From positions 227,311-283,064 of the forward strand of contig LSYV01000023.1 of assembly GCA_001584585.1 (NCBI GenBank): a stretch of 55,754 bases of DNA, in the 5' to 3' direction. Of the stretch, positions 22,936 to 34,500 are shown in pieces (within the stretch, counting starts at the first letter, position 1; the number at the start of each line of letters is the position of its first letter). The translations under genes and the position numbers were made by a program. This DNA is from Gonium pectorale (taxonomy: Eukaryota; Chlorophyta; Chlorophyceae; Chlamydomonadales; Volvocaceae). The notes beneath the pieces are model-generated. The model was not told the DNA's origin and did not search any database. It was given only the letters and a program-made list of their open reading frames with translations.

Positions 22936-25900
22936 CTACGCCGGGGCCGCAGCCGGCTGCGGCTGCGCTGCCCCCGCCCCCGCCTCCTCCGGCAGCGGCA
23001 GCTCCTTGCCCTGGCGCTGTAGGCCGTCCTTGAACGCCGTGAGCACCAGCTCGACGTTCTGCGGCTTGGCGTTGTAGCCCATGATGCCCACGCGCCACAC
23101 CTTGCCCACCGTGGGGCCCAGCCCGCCCGCGATCTCCAGGCTGTACGTGTCCATGGCGTGCTTCACCAGCGCAGCCCAGTCCACGCCCTCGGGGACCTGG
23201 GGGGGAGGCGGGGAGGGGGGTCAAGAGCTCAAGGCCAAGCCTTCGTTCTGCGACCATCCCCCTGTGGCCTGTGCCCCGCGTCCTGCGCCGTCGCGCGAGG
23301 TAGGGCATCAGCATACTCGGCCCTGTTTTTTTGTGTGCCAAGCGAGCCTTTCGACTTCGGGAGATGCGCCCCTCATGCCGCAGGCCCCGAAGAGCGGATG
23401 TGGAGCAAAGCCGACCACGACTCCCTGCCATCCCGTATCACCCGTTCCCCGTTACCGTTGCTCACCCCCTGGGGGCCCGGCCCACCTTGATGGTGTTGAC
23501 GGTGATGAGGCGGTCCTCGTCCTTCTCAACAAACGGCTTCAGGCCCATGCCGCGGAGGCCGTCCCACAGCCTGGGATGGGAAACGGTGAGGCACAGCGCG
23601 TAAACTGGCAGACCCCCAGGGGTCAGGCAAGCGGACACAACAAGGACAATGGCAGTGTTCCGAGGCTCCCCGTTTACATACGAGACGTGTTCAGAGTCCC
23701 AAACCCCGGGCTGACGGAGAACACAGCCTGCCGGCAGCCGCGGGAGGGGAGCTTACGAGGAGCCGGAGACCGGGGCAGGGCCGAGGCCCTTCGCCGTTGC
23801 CACAGGATATGCCTTTTCCATTTGCACCAAGACCCTTCGAGGGACGCGTAACATTCACCGCTGAAACGCAGCGTTCGGGGCGATTAGTGCTGCTGTACAC
23901 ACTCTCGGCTGCTCATGCGCTCCGCCACGCGTACGGCATGACCCAGGTGCACCAGGTCCGGATGCCGTACGGCTCTCAGCACGGGATATTTCTGCGCACA
24001 TTCGACCGTGCCCTGCCGCCCGTTCGCCGCCCGCCCGCACCTCTTGTGCATAGCCTGGTGGCGGGCCCACATAGACTCCAGGCCCTCCTCCGCCACCAGC
24101 GCCAGAGCCTCGCGCATGGCGTAGAAGGTGCTCACCGGGCCTGCGTGCGGCGAGAGGCGGGGCGGTCCGGGGCCGGGCGACGAACTTGAAACGGGTGTGT
24201 GACTGCATGCCGCGTGGCGCCGGACACACTGCCTGACTGCTGGGGACGCTGAGGAAGTGAACTTGGAAGTGCGGTGTCCTCCAACCTCGTCCGCCTGCCG
24301 CTCGTTTCGCGCAAGGCACGCAACCCTGCACCGTTATGTAGGCACCCCGCCTGCTCGGGCGTCGCTCGTCTGCGCCTCCATGCCGCCTGCCCCGTCCTTC
24401 CGCCTTCCCTAGCCCGCCCCCACCCACCCATCCATCCCCTCATTTGACGGCAACCGCAAGCGCACACCCACCGGTGTGATGGTAGGAGCGCTTTCCGAAC
24501 CACCCCCAGTAGTCGCCGATGAGGTTCATGTCCAGGTTGTAGGTGGCGGGAGGCGTCTTGCGCTTCTGCAGCTTCTCCATAGCCCGCTCAGACAGGAAGA
24601 ACGGAGACGCGCCTGCGGGCCGGGCAATACGGCTCATGGCGCGCAACTCATGGTGGGGTGGATTTTGGTACGGAGAGCGCCGCCCCCGCTGCCGCGCACG
24701 CCCATCCAGTGTGCCATTAAAACCCCTCTTGCCCCTCTCAACTCCCCTCTGTCCCCCTGTACCCCAAAGTCGTTCCTAGCTCCTGCTCTTTGGCTGCCAA
24801 CAACCTAGCGGCGCACAGCATGTTTGCACACAGCCACGCACACGGCCAGCCACCACAACCCTGCCCGCTCCAACAGTTTAACAACACACCCGGCTCCCTG
24901 TCCCCTGCCATCCTCCTGCCACCCACCCGGTGGGCCCGACAGGCACTTCTGGCTGCCGCCGTACACGCAGTCGATGCCCCAGGCGTCCGTGAAGATGGGC
25001 ACCCCCGCCAGGCTGCAAACCACATCCACCAGCAGCAGCGTGCCGGTCTGGCGGCACAGCTCGCCCACGCCTGCGAGCGACTGGCGGGTACCGCGCGGCC
25101 GGGCATGGTGGCGGGTGCGCGTGGGCATGGTGGTGGTGGAGGGCGGGCGAGAGGGCATGGTGGCGGGGGCGAGAGGGCGGGTGCTAAAGCAGCAGCTGGA
25201 TTGTTTTTAACAACAAGCTCCACCGCCATCACGGGTAAGTGCAGGACGCCGCGTGCACTCGCGCACATCATGGCAGCGACACCGCGGCTGGAGCCCACCC
25301 ATAGGCCAAGTCCTGCTGGCGTGCTGGCCCACGGCTGATGAAACGCGCGAGCGCGCCTCTGGCCTTCTCACGTGCGGCACCTGGCCCTCCCTCCCTGCCA
25401 CGGATGTCCCGGCCCCCCTACAGCCCCCGCTCGCCCCGCTGCCCGCACCTGGTGGGTGCCGGTGCTGCTCTCTCCCTGGCACAGGAACAGCACCGCGGGC
25501 TTGTGCTCCAGCAGGGTGGCCTTCAGGGTCTCGTATGAGAACGTCTGGCCAGCGGGCACCTTGATCTCAACCACGTCGGCTACGGAGGGGCGGGACGGCG
25601 GACGGGACGGTGAGACGGGGTGGGTGGGAGCGCAAGCGTAGGGGGAAAGCGCCTGGCTGGCACGCCAGTCGCAAATGATCGCAGAGTCACAGACGCTGAC
25701 AGCTGGGTCCCGTGGTTGGGCAGAGGGCGCGCGGACACCTTGCACCGGCGCCTGCGCTACACCCACCATGCGGGCCAAGACGTTACTGCAATGTCGCTCA
25801 GCCCCCATAAAGCGGAAGCACCTGCACACCCGCCATTGTCGTCGAGCCTATGAACCGTTGGACCCACAGTCGTCTACACTTTGACTCCCTGCACCTCCCT

Positions 25901-26826
25901 GCACCCCCTCTCCCTAGCACCCGTTCACCCTGCATGCCCTGCCAGCTGGCGTTGTGCACCGCCAGCCAACGCAAACTAGCCCACCCACGGTGCCGACCCA
26001 TGGTTCACCCTGCCGCACGTACCCTGGTAGCGGCGCGACAGGATGCCAACGCGCTCTCCCCAGATGCCGGCGTTTCCGACGACCACCTTGTCGCCCGGCT
26101 CCACCAGGTTCGCGATGGCGGCCTCCATGCCTGCGTGGCCGGTGCCGCTCACCATGAGCGTGTACTTGGACTTGGTCTGGAGCGTGTAGCGCAGGCCCTC
26201 GGAGATGTCGTCCATGATCTGGGAGAGGAGCGGTCAAAAGGGGGATTAAGGGGTTGACTGGTATGGGGCTGGAGCGGAGAGGAGATAAGAGTGTTGGTGT
26301 CGAGAAAGGGGAAAGGGCTGTTGGCGGGGCCACACGGGGATCGATGCCGTCAAAAAGCTGCGGGTCCAGTCCCCAAGATATCCTTGTACAACCCCTCCGG
26401 GACCAGCGGGACAGCACGCTGGCAAACACGTTTGCTACCCTCGCGATGCCAGAACTATTGAACGCGAGCGAGACTGCGTCACTGGCGGGGTCTGGCCACA
26501 TCGCGTCAACCTGCCGCGGAGGCGTCGCGTCGGCGAGCCCCTGCGTCACAACCGACACCCCTTGCAGCACTGGCCCGCATCACTTGGGCGCCGCCCTACA
26601 GCCCGTTTGCCCGCATCACCTTGAAGAAGGGCTGGTGCATGTGGCCCAGCAGGGGCAGGCTCTGGGCGGCGAGGACGCGCGGGTGCGCGTTGGCGGGCCC
26701 CGGGCCCATGAGCAGCCGGCTGGGCACATCAATGACTCCAGAGGGCGCGCGGTGCGCGTTGTCGACCTCCGACACCTCCTCGCCCGGCCGCGCGGCCCAG
26801 CGCTCCCGAGTCTTGTCCTCGCTCAT
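22936..26826 (-). CDS. AGXT: Alanine:glyoxylate aminotransferase, copy A
   Basis: Pyridoxal-phosphate enzyme that transaminates glyoxylate to glycine in the photorespiratory/glycolate pathway. Eight exons on the minus strand (high to low): 26826-26620, 26218-26023, 25579-25449, 25080-24927, 24612-24472, 24140-24041, 23570-23486, 23196-22936 (TAG), giving 424 residues. It resembles animal AGXT more than plant serine:glyoxylate aminotransferase: [59 protein letters not shown] (D197), [12 protein letters not shown] (Schiff-base lysine K223), SYHHTGPVS and WRVGIMG are all in order. The N-terminus ([20 protein letters not shown]) is polar, with no clear targeting peptide. The C-terminus extends past the usual end as an Ala/Pro/Gln tail (ending QPQPAAAPA) and has no peroxisomal tripeptide. 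Confidence 0.92.
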
Positions 26827-27802
26827 TCCTAGACACGTCGTTATATGGCAGCGCGTTTTAGGTGAAGATGCTTTGCTTGCTCTTGCGCGCCTTTTCGGTC
26901 CGTTTCGGGTTCCCGCTTCTGAGCGACCCGGGGGTCAGTCCTCCGTACATGATCAGGACTGTCGAAACGTCCACAGCTGACGCCTGAGTGACACGACCCC
27001 TGACCTGAGAGGTGCGGACAGGTGGATGAAGGAGCCTGTGGCTTCATCTGCCGCAAGGAGCCTGTGGCTTCATCTGCCGCAAGACCGTGCAAGGACGGGC
27101 GCATGTCGGGCGTACCCCCTGGCAGACACAAAGAAACGCTCCTTGATTCGTTGCACAGGGCTGGGCAAAATGTCAATCACGGTACGGTAGCATGCAGCTA
27201 CGGTGTCACCCGCATACGTGATGTTAAAGGGTTATCTGGCGGCTAAGGTGCTATAAGGTACCGGCCGCGTTGACCGCCTCTGCATGGTATCCCGTCTTGA
27301 ATTGTAAACGCATGCACTGGGTTCATGTAGGACAAGCCCACCGGGGTACCCAACACAAAAACGGGAACCCCACGGCCGCCTCCGAAGCCCGCTTGCCAGA
27401 ACGTGCGTTGCGTGTCTGTCCGAAGAGGGCGCACATGCTCCCACGATGTAGCCATTCTAAAAACTACAAAAAGGGCCATCCCGGCTGAAGCTCGTGGAGC
27501 AGCCTCCATAGGGCCTACCCCCACAACCATCAAAACCAGCCGAAACAATGGAAACGAGATCGGCTTGCACAGTCGTATCCGATTTCCGGTAATATTTAAG
27601 CTATGCGAGGATCATGCGCCCGTAATCCCGAACCTCAGCTCGCCGTGGCGCGCGCTGACCTCCTCCCCTCCCGCTCCCCCGCCTATCCTCCTGCCCTTTG
27701 CGCCGCGACCTCGCTACGCCGGCACACGTACACCGCAAACGACAAGCCCACCAGGTCCAAGATGTCCATCAAGGTAAACCTCAACAGCCCCGAGAGCTTG
27801 CT
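26827..27802. other. Interval between the two aminotransferase copies
   Basis: Contains the upstream region of copy A and the 3' UTR of copy B. It is AT-richer than its surroundings. The only clear structure is a 26-bp exact tandem duplication at 27031-27082. No gene is supported. Confidence 0.5.
27031..27082. repeat. 26-bp exact tandem duplication
   Basis: The unit that begins ggagcctgtggcttcatctg occurs twice, head to tail, at 27031-27056 and 27057-27082, with no mismatch. It lies about 205-255 bases upstream of the copy A start codon on the minus strand, so it is in its promoter or 5' region. Confidence 0.9.
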
Positions 27803-30800
27803 TCACAGCTTGCCCTGGCGCTTGAGGCCGTCCTTGAAGGCCGTGAGCACCAGCTCGACGTTCTGCGGCTTGGCGTTGTAGCCCATGATGCCCACGCGCC
27901 ACACCTTGCCTGCCGTGGGGCCCAGCCCGCCCGCGATCTCCAGGCTGTACGTGTCCATGGCGTGCTTCACCAGCGCAGCCCAGTCCACGCCCTCGGGGAC
28001 CTGGGGGGGGGGGGAGGCGGGGAGAGGCGGGGCCGCCGGGGCAGGGCCAGTCAGGCAACGCAGACCGGCTGGCTGGCCGGGCAACGCCGGCGGACAGTTC
28101 TCTCAAAGGACAGGCCTCTAGGTATGTCAGGCCACTTCAACACAACACCCGCTCATAAGTAGGGTAGGGTGCCCACGTGAAGGGCGGGCAGAGCGCGCAC
28201 CAACTGCCCGCATGAAGGAGTTCCGGCTGATCCGCACATGGGGGAAACGAGTCTACGCCATTTCGCCCCGATCCAGCTAACGCGGCCGTAACCGTGAGCG
28301 TGCCGCCCCTGCCCTCTTTGCCCACACAGGGCCACACCCGCACGCCAAAGTTGGGGCCAGAAATATGGTCACGTTGGGTGTGTGTGCGTGTGTGTGGAGG
28401 GGGGGTCGGGTGCCGTTGAGTCCGGTGACTGGCCTCCAGCACATGCATGTGAGCCCTTCCAATGTCGCTCGTTCGTCCTGGCCCCCAGCTCACCTTGATG
28501 GTGTTGACGGTGATGAGGCGGTCCTCATCCTTCTCAACAAACGGCTTCAGGCCCATGCCGCGGAGGCCGTCCCACAACCTGAGATAGGTATGAGGTGCAG
28601 CGCGTCAGCGGGCAAACCCAGGGGCCAGGCAGCGACTCGGACACCGCCCTTCACACAAGGAGGGCCACTCAGAGTCCAGCACCTCTGGTCGACGGAAGGC
28701 AGCGCCAGACTCGACGGGCTTGGCGACAACACACATGCCGATGATGCAGCATATGGCCGTCCACTAAGCCCTAACCGAAGTGCAAACGTCCCCCTTCCAG
28801 TATTGCATCACAGCCCGCTCCACCTGTTGTGCAGCTCCTGGTGGCGGGCCCACATGGACTCCAGGCCCTCCTCCGCCACCAGCGCCAGAGCCTCGCGCAT
28901 GGCGTAGAAGGTGCTCACCGGGCCTGTGTGCGGTTAGAGGCAGGGCCGCCGTGTACGGGAGGCTTTAAGTGTTTTCTTCCGTGGAGGTGGTCAATCAGGA
29001 CATCTACCCATGATCCCTTTGAGCTTTGGGTCGGCCACATCCAGCCACCCACCGGTGTGATGGTAGGAGCGCTTTCCGAACCACCCCCAGTAGTCGCCGA
29101 TGAGGTTCATGTCCAGGTTGTAGGTGGCGGGAGGCGTCTTGCGCTTCTGCAGCTTCTCCATAGCCCGCTCAGACAGGAAGAACGGAGCCGCTCCTGCGGG
29201 CCGGGAAAGCGGGGGCGTGCCAGGGGCCGCGCACTCGACATGCCGTTCCCCAACGGACGTCAAGCGCGGCGCCATTGCACCTTGAAGCTGCGGCCTCTGC
29301 CATCGACTGGGTCGCAACGTGCGGAGGCATGCCACTGCGGCCGCATCCACGCCGGAAGGACAGCGCTAGCGAGGGGGCCACAGCGGGCGGAACTTCGGAT
29401 GGCGCGTCTGCCTCAAGACTCGAGATCGCAGCTGAACGGTCGTAGGCTGAGATGCTTTCACTTGCGCATGGGTTTCAGGACGCAAACACGGCAGCCCCGT
29501 ACCGTTGGAACTGGATTGCCCCAGCTGCCACGGCCGTCACGCCGCTTCTGTTGCGCACCGTCTCAGGAGAGGACGGTACAAATCCTCCTCCCAAAGAGCT
29601 GTGCCTTGCCCGCACCCGTCCGACCTTCTCTCTGGCCCCTGTGCTCTTCGTGCCGCAGACCACCCACCCGGCGGGCCCGACAGGCACTTTTGGCTGCCGC
29701 TGTAGATGCAGTCAACGCCCCAGGCATCCGCAAACAGGGGCACGCCGCCCAGCGAGCAGACCGTGTCCACCAGCAGCAGGGTGCCGGTCTGGCGGCACAG
29801 ATCGCCCAGGCCGGCCAGCGACTGGCGGCGAGCCGAGAGGGGCAAGAGGGGGCGCGTTCAGCAGAGTAGGGCTGAGAGGGGTGAGGGGGGCATCCAGTTC
29901 ATGGGCCTGCAAGCGTCATGAGCTGCGTGGCGCTGTCAGCTGAAGGGCTACATTCGCGTCAGCAACGGCCCTGAGATGCGGCCGAACGTGCAAGCTTGTT
30001 GCCCGTTGCCCCGTCTTTGTCCAAGTGGAAACCCTTCGACCCGCCCTGCTCGCCCCGCTGCCCGCACCTGGTGGGTGCCGGTGCTGCTCTCTCCCTGGCA
30101 CAGGAACAGCACCGCGGGCTTGTGCTCCAGCAGGGTGGCCTTCAGGGTCTCGTACGAGAACGTCTGGCCAGCGGGCACCTTGATCTCAACCACGTCGGCT
30201 ACGGAGGGGCAAGACGGGAGGCAACCTGAGCTCGTGCCCTAGATGTCGGGGCCCAGTGAGGTGCCAGAAAATCAAATGTAAGTGCATGATAAGTTTACGC
30301 CAGGAACGCGGAGCTCCCTAGCAGGCTGGTTGAGCGTTTGCCCCCGATGTCACCCTGCCGCACGTACCCTGGTAGCGGCGCGACAGGATGCCAACGCGCT
30401 CTCCCCAGATGCCGGCGTTTCCGACGACCACCTTGTCGCCCGGCTCCACCAGGTTCGCGATGGCGGCCTCCATGCCCGCGTGGCCGGTGCCGCTCACCAT
30501 GAGCGTGTACTTGGACTTGGTCTGGAGCGTGTAGCGCAGGCCCTCGGAGATGTCGTCCATGATCTGGGAGAGGGACAGGCCCAGAATCGTGTCATCCCTG
30601 TGGAGACCCCTTCCGTACCCAAGAATCCATGCAAGAGGACAGCCCAAATCTAGTGATCCCTGTCAAGGTAAAGCAACCTGAATGGGCAGAGCTTCACCGG
30701 TGGATTGCGTGTGTTTCACGCATGCACTACAAGCCGGCGTGAGACAACCCAACCCGGGCCGGAATGCGTCAACTCCCAACCCCCCACATCGCTTAATGCT

Positions 30801-31315
30801 ATACCCCAGCGATGATCGAACGCAGAGTGGTTTGGGCGTGTTTCGGGCAGTGCTGCGCAGGGACATGTCGGGTAGCCTACTATCGCGGCTTGCAAGGCAA
30901 TTGCCATAGCGAGAGGCGCAATTTCTTCGTTAAGCTAGATTTTACCTTGAGGAAGGGAGGGTGCATGTGGCCCAGCAGCGGCAGGCTCTGGGCGGCGAGG
31001 ATACGCGGATGCGCGTTTGCGGGGCCCGGGCCCATAAGCAGGCGGCTGGGAACCTGCACAAGTGCACGAACATCATCACTTTAGGTCTTTGGGCCTGAGG
31101 CGTCGCGAGGCAGCTCCACGTAAGACTTCACTTGCACTACTGCGCACCTCCATGACGCCCGAGGGAGCCCGGTGCGCATTTTCCACAGCCGTAACCTCCT
31201 CAGCAGCACGAGCAGCCCAGCGAGCGGGGGCCACGTACCCGCGAGCGCCTGCGCCCGTAGCGAGACAGCCCGCCTCCGCGAGGAGCGGGGCAATGAGTTT
31301 CTGGGCGCTGCGCAT
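27803..31315 (-). CDS. AGXT: Alanine:glyoxylate aminotransferase, copy B (probable organelle form)
   Basis: Same enzyme family as the neighbour downstream and in the same orientation: a tandem duplicate. Nine exons (high to low): 31315-31148, 31053-30946, 30563-30368, 30198-30068, 29821-29668, 29193-29053, 28923-28824, 28578-28494, 28000-27803 (TGA), giving 426 residues. All junction phases equal those of copy A, but the first coding block is split by an extra 94-nt intron (31054-31147) before [11 protein letters not shown]. The N-terminus ([20 protein letters not shown]) is basic/hydrophobic and longer than in copy A, consistent with a mitochondrial or plastid presequence. The Schiff-base lysine is K246 ([12 protein letters not shown]) and the cofactor aspartate is D220. 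The protein ends RQGKL, a PTS1-like but non-canonical tripeptide. Exons 3 and 4 of this copy are almost identical to copy A; exon 5 is clearly diverged. Confidence 0.92.
31054..31147 (-). other. Extra 94-nt intron in copy B only
   Basis: On the minus strand ATGGAG|GTGCGC is the donor and TTGTGCAG|GTTCCC the acceptor, both phase 0. They lie between the codons for GVME and VPSR. In copy A the same protein position (GVIDVPSR) is uninterrupted. Either copy B gained this intron or copy A lost it after the duplication. Confidence 0.85.
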
Positions 31316-31591
31316 GTTTGGGCTGGGAGGGGTGGAGGAACAGGAAGGGAGAGGGGGGATGGGAGCGATAAGAGCAATGCACAACCCCACGCCGTACGGC
31401 TTCTGCGAGTTGTGCACCGAAGTTGAGAGTCATGCATGCATTGTTACATTGACGGTAAAAACATGACACCTAGGGTACGGGAGGAGTGAAAGACAGCGTT
31501 TTAAATGGTTTGACCAGAGCCAACACCGTAGGCGTCGAGGGCGCCGTAGGCCCCTGCTGACATTATGCGACTGTCAAAGTAGTATATCGTG
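31316..31591. promoter_or_regulatory. Short divergent promoter region (aminotransferase B / giant PLAT gene)
   Basis: Only 276 bases separate the start codon of copy B (minus strand, 31315) from that of the giant gene (plus strand, 31592), so both 5' UTRs and core promoters must fit here. The right half is AT-richer (ttttaaatgg near 31500, agtatatcgtg near 31581). I see no unambiguous TATA box. Confidence 0.55.
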
Positions 31592-34500
31592 ATGACAAAC
31601 CGAGGGGATGCCTCCGACTGGCGGGCCATGCTTGGGAGTATAGTCGATGGGACGGACGTCAACCTGAACAAGATACGGAAGGAGCCTCCGCACAAAGAGC
31701 CCGCTCCAGCACCGGCTGCATTCCCAGCTGTGGGCTCTCGGGTAAACACTTGTGCCTTGGTACTTGTGCGTGGTGCCGGGGTGCCGACAGCTGGAGCCCC
31801 GGGTCTGTCGCTCGCGCAGGCCAACAACCGTCCCCCCGAGGCCGTTGCTAATGCAAGAGCAGAGCTGAGCTCTCTCCTTGCGGCGGTGCAGGTGCGTCAA
31901 TCACGCGCTCTGTAGCCGCCTCAGCAGGTCAACAGTTCGCCTGCACCTTCATGCAGGGATCCCTTGCTGACCTCCGCGTCGAGGTCGCAGCAGCCAAGCG
32001 CCTCTCCACCAATGCAAGCGCAGTCGTCGCGGGGGACATGTCCCCGGTGCCAAAGGGCCGATCTACTTCTGTCCAACCGCGGCCCCGTGAGCATCGGCAC
32101 ACTGTGGATATCACCCCAACGGTCCAATCTCGGCTGACCGCTGCCGCGCCCCAGTTCCAGCTGGGACAGCCCTTCGGGCCGCTGTTCGCCACTCCCAATG
32201 GTAAGTTATTGTATGGACGGATCGGCGTTGGTCCATTGCACCGCTTGCAGTTGGTATGACCACATACAATGGGCACGCATGAATAGCCATGGCCGTTCAC
32301 CACATGCGTTGCTTGATAAGTAACCCCCGGATGCTCGATGCGGCGTAAGGTTGCCAAGGCATCGATACCATCTGGGGTGCCGAACGGCTGTCTGACCGTG
32401 GGATTGGTGCGACGCGCAGGTTCGGATGTGTTGGCAGGCTCGCCGCATGCTCTGGCAATGGTCTCAGGCACGCCAGGGTCTGTCACCAGCTCCGCCCTGA
32501 CCCAGAACGAGGAGGTCGTTAAGGCCATTGACCAGCGGCTGCTGGAGCTGGGCCATAAGATTGAGCGCTCGCTTGAGCGCTCCATGGAGGAGCAGAGCCT
32601 GCGCGCCCAACTGCAGCAGGCCCTCCAGGCGGCAGCTGTCATACAGCAGCACCAGCAGCAAACGCAGCCACAGCAACAGATGGTGCTGCGGGCCAGCGCG
32701 CAGGGCCCCCTGTACGGCAGCTATAACGGCATGGTGCCGGCGGCAGTGCCCTCGCCCGGCGTCACCGGCTTGGATGGCGCGGCGGTGGCAAATGGTGTGG
32801 GCGCCGGCGGCACCGGTGGCGCTAGCACTGCCCCCGGAACCGCCGCTGCCGCGACCACCAACCCTGGGCCCTCCCCGCTAGTCCTCCTTGCCATGAACAA
32901 GGCGGATGCTGCAGAGAAGCTCTCTGGGGAGGTCCGCAGCGAGGTGGCGCAACTAGCAAAACAGTTTACCAAAGATGCTGAGGACTCGGAGAAGCGCTTC
33001 CTGAGCCTACAGGTGGGCAGCATTGCCGGCTGTGACAGCCAGGCGCGGTTGATGCTGGGCCGCTTCGCGTGATCCTGTGAAACCGCCCCTAACGTTAGCA
33101 ATGGTTCACGAGCATCTACCACTTTAAATGCCAACCCACGGGCCTGCACTCCAACCTAAACCGGCAGGACTCGTCGCGGCAACACTGGGAGAAGCTGTGC
33201 CTGGTATCTTCACAAGTGGACACGCTGCTTTCGCAGCGGGCTGGTAAGCGGATCTTACGAACATTTTGCGCATGGCTAAGACCCTTGTCAAGCAAGCCGG
33301 CTTGCCATCTTGGCTTGGCTCGGGTCACCCGCCATCTTGGCTTGACTCGGGTCACCCGCATATCTTGCGCGACAGGGACCACGGAGCTCCATGCGGAGGT
33401 GTCCCGCATCGCTGCCAAGATGGTGCAACTGGAGGCGGGCCAGGACCGGAGCACTGCCGGCCTGGATGAGCAGCAACGCCTGATCCGACAGCTGACAGCT
33501 GCAACACAAAAGGTGGGGTACGGATCGTATTGCGTATTCTTGACAGCCATGTACAATTTGGAGCGATGCTTCAGCCTGTAATGGCGGATCTTCCACTGTC
33601 ACGCGCTTGCTTAGGCCTTTTGCCCGAATGTCCTCTACCTGCAGCTGACTTCGGATTCGGAATCCGAGCACAATGTCAGCGCCAGCCGTCACGCGGAGCT
33701 GTCTGCAAAGCTGGAGGCTGCAGCGGCTCGGACTGGGGAGCTGGAGTTGCGCCTGATGCGGGCGGGTGACGTGGAGGCCCGTATGGCGCGGCTCGGCGAT
33801 CTGGAGCTGAAGCTTGCACGCCTTGGCGAGATGGAAAGCCGCGTTGCGCGAGTGGCGGATGTGGAAGCGCGCGTAGCCCGTCTGCCGGACCTGGAGGGGC
33901 GTGTGGCCCGCCTCAATGACCTCGAGGTGAAAGTCGCACGGATGGGGGACGTGGAAGCAAAGATGAACCGCTTGGGAGACCTGGAGTCCAAACTCAGCCG
34001 CCTAGGAGACCATGAATCAAAGCTCAGCCGCCTTGGAGATCTAGAGTCAAAGTTCAGCCGCCTTGGGGACCTGGAATCGAAATTCAGCCGATTCGGAGAC
34101 CTGGAGGCCCGTGTCGGCAGGATAGCTGACGTTGAGGCGCGGGTCAGCCGCATCGGCGATGTTGAGGCGCGCCTTGCGCGGCTCACGGACATGGAGGTCA
34201 AGCTCGCGCGACTGAACGACCTTGAGGCGCGCCTGGCCCGTACGGGTGATGTGGAGGCACGGCTAACACGTCTTGGCGACATGGAGGGGAAGCTCGCGCG
34301 ACTGGGTGAGATGGAGGCCAGGTTGGCACGCGTCGGCGAGGTTGACGCCAAGCTGGCGCGTATGACCGAGCTGGAAGCCCGAATGGCCCGGCTTGGCGAC
34401 GCGGCGGAGGGAAAGCTTGTGCGGTTGGGCGAGGTGGAGGCGCGCCTCGCGCGCACGGGCAACGCGGAGGCCCGGCTGGAGCCTGTGGGCGATGTGGAGG

